This document shows positions 5,594 to 11,157 of a DNA stretch of 11,157 nucleotides, piece by piece. The position numbers and the translations under genes were made by a program. Location: NCBI GenBank assembly GCA_002292215.1, contig DBBN01000084.1, positions 5,169-16,325 on the forward strand. The letters run 5' to 3'. Origin of the DNA: Glaciecola sp. UBA983. Lineage in GTDB: Bacteria; Pseudomonadota; Gammaproteobacteria; Enterobacterales; Alteromonadaceae. The stretch's first letter is position 1. Each line of letters opens with the position of its first letter. A model generated the notes under the pieces. It saw nothing but the letters and a program-made list of their open reading frames with translations, made no database searches and had not been told where the DNA came from.

Positions 5594-7186
5594 ATGAATG
5601 AAACCCTAATAGAGCTATCGCGATTGCAGTTTGCAATGACTGCTATGTTCCATTTTATATTTGTACCGCTGACCTTAGGGTTGAGCTTTATGCTCGCTAT
5701 AATGGAGTCTGTGTATGTGATGACGGGCAAAGAAGTCTACAAACAAATGACCAAGTTTTGGGGTAAATTGTTTGGGATAAACTTTGCTATAGGTGTTGCC
5801 ACTGGATTAACCATGGAATTTCAGTTTGGTATGAACTGGTCTTATTATTCACATTATGTGGGGGATATTTTTGGTGCACCGCTTGCCATAGAAGGTTTAA
5901 TGGCATTTTTCCTTGAATCTACCTTTGTCGGTTTGTTTTTCTTTGGTTGGGATCGTATGACCAAAGTAAAACATTTAATGGCGACATGGTTAGTGGCTAT
6001 TGGTTCTAATTTTTCGGCATTGTGGATCTTGATCGCAAACGGTTGGATGCAAAATCCAGTTGGCTCTCAATTCAACTATGAATCCATGCGTATGGAGATG
6101 ACCAGTTTTGCTGAAGTTGTCATGAACCCAGTTGCGCAAGTTAAATTCGTGCATACGGTATCGGCCGGTTATGTGACTGGGGCGATGTTTGTGTTAGCGA
6201 TTTCGAGCTATTACTTACTAAAAAACATTGATGTGGCATTTGCCAAACGCTCGTTTGCAATAGCTGCCAGTTTTGGTTTGGCTGCCACCTTGTCTGTAAT
6301 CGTATTAGGTGATGAAAGTGGTTATGAGATGGGGGATGTGCAAAAAGTGAAACTTGCTGCGATTGAAGCGGAATATCACACGCTACCAGCGCCAGCTCCG
6401 TTTACCTTAATCGGTTTGCCTAATGATGATACACAACACGTTGACTATGCAGTGAAAATCCCATGGATGTTAGGGTTGATTGCGACTCGCTCTTTGGACG
6501 AAGAAGTCAAAGGGCTTGATCAGATTCGTGACACCCATCGTGAAAAAATCATTGAAGGGGCGAAAGCGTACGTTTTATTGAGTGATATTCGAAATGGTAC
6601 GGCGACTGCAGCTGAGCAAGCGATCTTCGAGCAAACCAAAGAATACTTAGGCTATGGCATGTTATTAGAGCCATTTACCGATAAATTACAAAACATATCA
6701 CCAGAGAATATAGAGCAAGCCGTGGATTATAGTATTCCACCTGTCGCACCTTTATTTTGGAGTTTTCGGATCATGGTGGGTGCAGGATTTGCGATGCTTG
6801 TGATCTTTGGACTCGCGTTTTATTACAGTGCCAAACAACATACTCCAAAACCGCGTTGGTTATTAAAAACCGCCTTGTTTGCCTTACCGCTTCCTTGGAT
6901 AGCCTCCGAAGCGGGTTGGTTTGTTGCTGAGTTCGGGCGTCAACCTTGGTCGATAGCAGAGATATTACCCGTGCACGCCTCGGCGTCTAACTTATCGGTT
7001 AGTGATGTGGTGTTTACCTTGGTAGGCTACTCATCGTTTTATTTGGTGATGTTTATAATCGCGTTTTATCTGATGCAAAAATTTGCACGGATGGGGCCTT
7101 CAGCGTATGCCAAGCAACAAGCTGAAGAAGCTGCCATGTTAGCGCCGGTGTTAGCACCGATGACAGATCCTCAAGGAGTTAAATAA
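5594..7186 (+). CDS. cydA: Cytochrome bd ubiquinol oxidase subunit I (CydA)
   Basis: A 530-residue polytopic inner-membrane protein, the haem-bearing subunit that oxidises quinol and reduces O2 to water without proton pumping. It is near identical in pattern to E. coli CydA (522 residues), including ELSRLQFAMTAMFHFIFVPL at the N-terminus. By that alignment the haem ligands are His20 (E. coli His19), Glu100 (Glu99), His187 (His186) and Met394 (Met393), with Glu108 in the proton path. GDESGYEMGDVQK (239-251) and Lys253/Glu258 belong to the quinol site. The long Q-loop (about 255-390) places it in the long-Q-loop (E. coli-type) class, and GRQPW is present. An AGAGAG-like ribosome site lies about 10 bases before the ATG. 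It is the first gene of the operon driven by the sigma-54 promoter. Confidence 0.98.
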   Translation: MNETLIELSRLQFAMTAMFHFIFVPLTLGLSFMLAIMESVYVMTGKEVYKQMTKFWGKLFGINFAIGVATGLTMEFQFGMNWSYYSHYVGDIFGAPLAIEGLMAFFLESTFVGLFFFGWDRMTKVKHLMATWLVAIGSNFSALWILIANGWMQNPVGSQFNYESMRMEMTSFAEVVMNPVAQVKFVHTVSAGYVTGAMFVLAISSYYLLKNIDVAFAKRSFAIAASFGLAATLSVIVLGDESGYEMGDVQKVKLAAIEAEYHTLPAPAPFTLIGLPNDDTQHVDYAVKIPWMLGLIATRSLDEEVKGLDQIRDTHREKIIEGAKAYVLLSDIRNGTATAAEQAIFEQTKEYLGYGMLLEPFTDKLQNISPENIEQAVDYSIPPVAPLFWSFRIMVGAGFAMLVIFGLAFYYSAKQHTPKPRWLLKTALFALPLPWIASEAGWFVAEFGRQPWSIAEILPVHASASNLSVSDVVFTLVGYSSFYLVMFIIAFYLMQKFARMGPSAYAKQQAEEAAMLAPVLAPMTDPQGVK

Positions 7187-8322
7187 TGATTGATTATGAA
7201 TTTTTACGCCTCGTATGGTGGGTGTTAGTCGGTATCCTTTTAATCGGATTTGCGGTTACCGATGGCTTTGATTTAGGGGTCGGCGCATTATTGACCTTAG
7301 TCGGTAAAGACGACGCTGAACGCCGTGTGATGATCAATACTATTGGGCCACATTGGGATGGCAATCAGGTCTGGTTTATTACCGCTGGTGGCGCTATTTT
7401 TGCTGCGTGGCCAATGGTCTATGCGACTGCTTTTTCAGGATTTTATCTTGCGCTAGCAATCACGTTAATCGCATTATGGATGAGACCGTTAGGCTTTGAT
7501 TACCGCGGAAAATTAACGAATCCAACCTGGCGTAAATCATGGGATTGGGCATTGTTTGCGGGAGGCTTGATCCCCGCGCTCATTTTTGGTGTTGCATTTG
7601 GTAACTTGTTTTTAGGCGTACCCTATTCAGTTGATGATACATTACGTTCAACTTACCATGGTTCATTCTTTGGTTTATTGACGCCATTTGCTTTACTCAG
7701 TGGCTTGGTCTCTGTCGGCATGTTATTGACCCATGGCGCAGCGTGGTTGCAAATGAAAACAACCGATAACTTACAAGTTAAAGCTCGCTCCGTAAGCGCT
7801 AAATTATCCTTAGTCACGATGGCATTATTTGCCATCTGTGGAGTGTATCTAGCATGGGGCGTGGATGGTATGGTGATTACTTCGGTTATTGATACCAGTG
7901 CTACCTCAAATCCGGTGACTAAAACGGTCGTGATGGAGAGCGGTGCATGGTTACGCAACTATAGTTTGTACTCTTGGATGATGGTGGCACCGATTATTGC
8001 TTTTGCTGGTGGTGCGTTATGCTGGATGGCGTCTCGCAAAGGCAATGCATGGTTGGCGTTTGTGGGCAGTGCTAGTCAGATCACTGGTGTGATATTGACT
8101 GCTGGGTTTTCATTATTTCCATTTATTTTACCCAGTACCACTATGCCCAATGCGAGTTTAACGCTGTGGGATGCCAGCTCAAGTGAATTGACATTACAGA
8201 CCATGTTTGTCGTTGCGTGTATTTTTGTCCCGATTGTATTAGGTTATACATTATATGGTTTTTGGGTAATGCGAGGTCGTATTAGTACTCAAGATCTCAA
8301 TCAATCTCATACAATTTATTAG
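7186..8322 (+). CDS. cydB: Cytochrome bd ubiquinol oxidase subunit II (CydB)
   Basis: A 378-residue inner-membrane protein (E. coli CydB 379), the second large subunit, which holds a structural quinone and shapes the proton and oxygen channels. Diagnostic stretches are MIDYEFLRLVWWVLVG, GFAVTDGFDLGVG (21-33), APHWDGNQVW-like GPHWDGNQVWFITAGGAIFA (Trp57/Asp58 conserved), GVAFGNLFLGVP, and near the C-terminus LFPFILPSTTMPNASLTLWD. Eight or nine membrane helices are expected. The start codon overlaps the last base of the cydA stop (TAATG) and AAGGAG sits 7 bases upstream inside cydA, so the subunits are translationally coupled. Confidence 0.98.
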   Translation: MIDYEFLRLVWWVLVGILLIGFAVTDGFDLGVGALLTLVGKDDAERRVMINTIGPHWDGNQVWFITAGGAIFAAWPMVYATAFSGFYLALAITLIALWMRPLGFDYRGKLTNPTWRKSWDWALFAGGLIPALIFGVAFGNLFLGVPYSVDDTLRSTYHGSFFGLLTPFALLSGLVSVGMLLTHGAAWLQMKTTDNLQVKARSVSAKLSLVTMALFAICGVYLAWGVDGMVITSVIDTSATSNPVTKTVVMESGAWLRNYSLYSWMMVAPIIAFAGGALCWMASRKGNAWLAFVGSASQITGVILTAGFSLFPFILPSTTMPNASLTLWDASSSELTLQTMFVVACIFVPIVLGYTLYGFWVMRGRISTQDLNQSHTIY

Positions 8323-8330
8323 GAGTTATT

Positions 8331-8432
8331 ATGTGGTATTTTGCTTGGATATTAGGTGTGTTACTCGCGTGTTCTTTTGGCATTATTAATGCCATGTGGT
8401 TAGAAGCCAATGATAATATGGACGAAGAATAG
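8331..8432 (+). CDS. cydX: Cytochrome bd small subunit CydX
   Basis: A 33-codon gene. The protein begins MWYFAWILGVLLACSFGIIN and ends with a short acidic tail (NDNMDEE). E. coli CydX (37 residues) starts MWYFAWILGTLLACSFG, so identification is firm. It forms a single membrane helix that packs on CydA and stabilises the haem d/b595 site. AGGAG lies 5 bases before the ATG and overlaps the cydB stop, and the next gene starts 6 bases after its stop, so it is embedded in the operon. Confidence 0.97.
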   Translation: MWYFAWILGVLLACSFGIINAMWLEANDNMDEE

Positions 8433-8438
8433 TCCTCG

Positions 8439-10010
8439 ATGAAGTTGTCCCAAGATTGGTTAGTTAAGCAAAGTGTCGAACAACGACCGGCTTTGCTTGT
8501 TGTACTGCTGCTCCAGTGTGCCTATATTGCATGTAAAATAGGTGTGCTTTGGGCGCTCGCGGTAGGTTTTGACGCGCTATTAATTCAACATCAGTCATTG
8601 AGTGTTGAAACTCTCAAAATCCTGTTAGTGAGTAGTATTGGGATGAGTGTTGCGTATGCCGTGTTAGCACAAGTGCGAATGCGGTTAAAAATGACCTATC
8701 AACTGTCGATTCATCAGCAACTTAGTAAGGTGCTGGCTCAAGCAAGTCAGCATCAGATCCGTGCTCAAAGTATGTATTCGTGGCAGCAAGTCTGGTTACA
8801 GCATATTCCAACTGTCGCCAATTACCTATTCGATTTTGTCGTACAAAAATGGCTTTCAGCGTTAGTTCCCTTGGTGCTGCTTGTGATCATTACATCAATC
8901 AATTGGTTAATTGGTGTGGCGTTGATTTTAACATTGCCTCTATTACCCATATTTATGATCTTGGTTGGCAAAGGTACGGCAAACCGTCATCAAGCTCACT
9001 TTCAAGCGTTGGCCGATCTCGGCACTTTGTTTGCTGATCGCTTGAGAAATAGTAAATTGTTAGCACAATTTCAGCAGCACGATACCCAAGCTAAAATATT
9101 AGATAAAGCCAGTGCCGCTTATAATATTAAAACCATGCATGTCTTAACACTCGCCTTTGTATCTAGTTCGCTGCTCGATTTTTTTAGCACATTATCGATC
9201 GCAATTATTGCAGTATATATTGGTTTTTCGTTACTGGGCGAAATCGATTTTGGGATCAGCATCCAGTTTGTCGATGGTATGTTCATCCTGTTAGTCGTGC
9301 CATTATTGTTCGCGGAGTTAAAACGGCTCGGTCAGCTATATCATCAAAAAGAAGCGGCAGTTGCTGCGAGTGGTGTGGTCCAAGAGCTCATCACCCCTCC
9401 CAACGAAGAGAAGGATGCCTCTAATAAATCAGTGTTGACGGCAATACACAGAGTGGCTGTATTGATGGTGTCCGAAAGCCCAAGGAAAAAAAACTGGATC
9501 GCCTTGACTGGACCATCGGGAGCGGGCAAGACGCGCTTATTACAAGGTATGCTTGAACGGCTATTAAATACCCCGCTGTTACACCAATCTACAGTGGCTA
9601 TGCTAACTCAAGAGTCCGTTATTTTACCCGGTTCAATTCGTGAAAATGTCTGTCTTGATCGCGAATATCCCACTGCCGAGATTATTCATGTATTGACCCA
9701 AGTTGGCTTAGCGGAATGGTTGTTGCAACAACCACAGGGGCTAGCGACATTGATGGGCGATTATCCGCCATTATCTGGCGGTGAAGCGCGACGGTTAGCA
9801 TTGGCTCGAGTCATGTTGTTAGATGTGGATATTGTTATGTTAGATGAACCGACTGCTTTTTTAACGGCACAACTTCATACTGAAATTAGCACACTTATTC
9901 ATAATGTCTTGCAAGACAAACATGTGATTTGGGTTTCCCATAAAGGCTTACCGGCAACATGGTTCAATGAACAATGGCGAATTGATGACTGCGGAGAGTT
10001 AAGCTTATGA
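8439..10010 (+). CDS. cydD: Thiol/haem ABC exporter subunit CydD (half-transporter)
   Basis: A 523-residue ABC half-transporter, which with CydC forms the inner-membrane CydDC complex required to assemble cytochrome bd (reported activities are export of cysteine/glutathione and haem-linked roles). The N-terminal membrane domain spans about residues 15-300 with six predicted helices. The nucleotide-binding domain has Walker A GPSGAGKT (358-365), Q-loop Gln391, signature LSGGE (445-449), Walker B VDIVMLDE (463-470) and switch His501. It is short: E. coli CydD is 588 residues. Only about 25 residues separate Walker A from the Q-loop, where the usual strand and loop are trimmed, and the A-loop region is unclear. 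All catalytic motifs are intact, so it looks functional. It starts 6 bases after cydX and overlaps cydC by 4 bases. Confidence 0.92.
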   Translation: MKLSQDWLVKQSVEQRPALLVVLLLQCAYIACKIGVLWALAVGFDALLIQHQSLSVETLKILLVSSIGMSVAYAVLAQVRMRLKMTYQLSIHQQLSKVLAQASQHQIRAQSMYSWQQVWLQHIPTVANYLFDFVVQKWLSALVPLVLLVIITSINWLIGVALILTLPLLPIFMILVGKGTANRHQAHFQALADLGTLFADRLRNSKLLAQFQQHDTQAKILDKASAAYNIKTMHVLTLAFVSSSLLDFFSTLSIAIIAVYIGFSLLGEIDFGISIQFVDGMFILLVVPLLFAELKRLGQLYHQKEAAVAASGVVQELITPPNEEKDASNKSVLTAIHRVAVLMVSESPRKKNWIALTGPSGAGKTRLLQGMLERLLNTPLLHQSTVAMLTQESVILPGSIRENVCLDREYPTAEIIHVLTQVGLAEWLLQQPQGLATLMGDYPPLSGGEARRLALARVMLLDVDIVMLDEPTAFLTAQLHTEISTLIHNVLQDKHVIWVSHKGLPATWFNEQWRIDDCGELSL

Positions 10011-11157
10011 CTGATCGTTTGACTAGGCCTTGGTTTAGTTTTGGTATTGGTGTGATCCATCAGATCGCAGGATTGTTATTAGTTATTTTTGCAACGTGGT
10101 TTTTGGCCGCGTGCGCGACGGCAACAGTGGGCTTTAATTATATGCTACCTGCGGTCGCAATCCGTGCGTTAGCGTTAACACGCATTGCTTCGGGTTATGG
10201 ACATTTATGGTGGGGACATCAACGATTATTTGTTCGTCTACGACAAACGCGATCGGCATTGTTTGCACGGTTAAAAAACACCATTTTAACCGGCAATGCT
10301 GAACTCGAAACTCAGTTAGAGCAAGACACCTTATCAGTTGCGGGAGCATGGGTTAATTGGTTAGTTCAGCATGCTTCTGTGGTACTAGGCTTACTCCTAT
10401 GTCAGGTGATTATTATTATATTTACACCTCATGATGCGCTTATTTGGGGGGGCTTTGCACTTACGCTGTCATTAGTGTGGGCGATGTTATTATGGCAATC
10501 TCACGCGGTGGTCAGGGCATTGGTCAGCACTCAAACTGCCCTGCGAAACAATATTAATCATACCTTAAATAGTGCGAGTTTATGGCATTTATACGCCCAA
10601 GTTCCGACTATTAGCCCTGCTCGATATTGGCAAGTGTATTTCCAATTACAAGGACAGGTGCAGCGTGGAATTGTGTTTTTGTTAGTACTGACGAGCGCGG
10701 GCTTAGTGTATACGCTGACACATATACCCGAAGATATGCTAGGTAACGCCTTATTGGTAATTCCATCTGTGATTTTTTTGTCGGCTCAAGATTGGGCGGT
10801 GGTTGGGTTTCAAGCACAACCTGAATTATTGACCTTTCAACAAAGCCAGCAGCGGTTACAACAGACTCCTGGCGTAGTGTTGAAGCCAGATGGCAATAAC
10901 GAGTTATCAGCGGATAGAATACAATCCATCCAATGGTCCAATATTAGCTTGCCATTTAGACAGAAAACTTGCCCCAATATTCAAATCAAGATAGGTATGC
11001 CTCTTTGGATCACGGGTTCATCTGGTGTTGGCAAGTCTAGTTTATTAGAGATTATGCAAGGAATGTATCCAAAATTTGCGCTATGTCAAATAAATGGACA
11101 TCAACGGCATGATGGCTTTCACAATAGTTGGCAATTAGTCCAACAGCATCCTACACT
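10007..11157 (+). CDS. cydC: Thiol/haem ABC exporter subunit CydC, truncated by the window end
   Basis: The frame opens with ATG at 10007 inside the cydD stop (ATGA overlap) and stays open for 383 codons to the window edge. It contains WFLAACATATVGFNYMLPAV (about 31-50); FNYMLPA is diagnostic of CydC (E. coli GWFLSAS...FNYMLPA). His71 aligns with E. coli His85, a residue implicated in haem binding. Walker A is GSSGVGKS (337-344) and the sequence ends near the Q-loop (QQHPT), so the signature, Walker B and switch His are outside the window. As in CydD the protein is compact: Walker A appears about 35 residues earlier than in E. coli, partly because the N-terminus and the membrane-nucleotide-binding linker are short. 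The pair forms the transporter heterodimer. Confidence 0.9.
   Translation, partial: MTDRLTRPWFSFGIGVIHQIAGLLLVIFATWFLAACATATVGFNYMLPAVAIRALALTRIASGYGHLWWGHQRLFVRLRQTRSALFARLKNTILTGNAELETQLEQDTLSVAGAWVNWLVQHASVVLGLLLCQVIIIIFTPHDALIWGGFALTLSLVWAMLLWQSHAVVRALVSTQTALRNNINHTLNSASLWHLYAQVPTISPARYWQVYFQLQGQVQRGIVFLLVLTSAGLVYTLTHIPEDMLGNALLVIPSVIFLSAQDWAVVGFQAQPELLTFQQSQQRLQQTPGVVLKPDGNNELSADRIQSIQWSNISLPFRQKTCPNIQIKIGMPLWITGSSGVGKSSLLEIMQGMYPKFALCQINGHQRHDGFHNSWQLVQQHPT

Noticed and set aside
7653..7958. 101-residue minus-strand open frame inside cydB
   Set aside because: Antisense shadow of a well-conserved coding region, with no recognisable domain or ribosome-binding site.

Overview
The window reads as chromosomal DNA of a marine gammaproteobacterium, most likely Alteromonadales (Shewanella/Psychrobium-like). 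This rests on very close resemblance of the encoded CydA, CydB, CydX, YigZ and PpnP to their E. coli/Shewanella counterparts, moderate GC and dense small operons. No tRNA, rRNA, CRISPR array or intact mobile element is visible.

Left part (1-3105), mostly minus strand. A decayed HigA-type antitoxin fragment (about 113-211, plus strand) abuts a minus-strand cluster. In transcription order the cluster is an APH/EcKinase-like phosphotransferase (2262-1231), a small winged-helix regulator (1180-839) and a flavin-reductase-fold FMN protein (835-209). A 225-base gap (2263-2487) holds a short orphan coding-looking stretch on the plus strand. Next comes a DTW-domain tRNA aminocarboxypropyltransferase (TapT/YfiP family, minus), divergent from the next unit.

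Middle (3162-4030, plus): yigZ (IMPACT family) and ppnP (nucleoside phosphorylase) overlap by 4 bases and form a small housekeeping pair.

Right part (4058-11157): a respiratory locus. A sigma-54-dependent activator (PAS sensor with a Cys/His cluster, AAA+ with intact GAFTGA, Fis-type HTH) is transcribed away from cydA-cydB-cydX-cydD-cydC, which encodes the cytochrome bd quinol oxidase, its small subunit and the CydDC ABC transporter needed for its assembly. cydC runs off the window end.

The 222-base intergenic region between activator and cydA is unusually rich. It has a perfect 21-bp inverted repeat made of two TGTCA-N4-TGACA dyads spaced exactly 21 bp, a sigma-70-like promoter overlapping the second dyad, a 9/10 FNR-type box, and a perfect-spacing -24/-12 sigma-54 promoter (TGGCAC-N5-TTGCA) 53 bases before the cydA start codon. 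Together these suggest that cytochrome bd production is switched on by a dedicated sigma-54 enhancer-binding protein, with FNR and sigma-70 input. I consider this regulatory module the most interesting item in the window; both the signal sensed and the assignment of the sites to this activator are inference.
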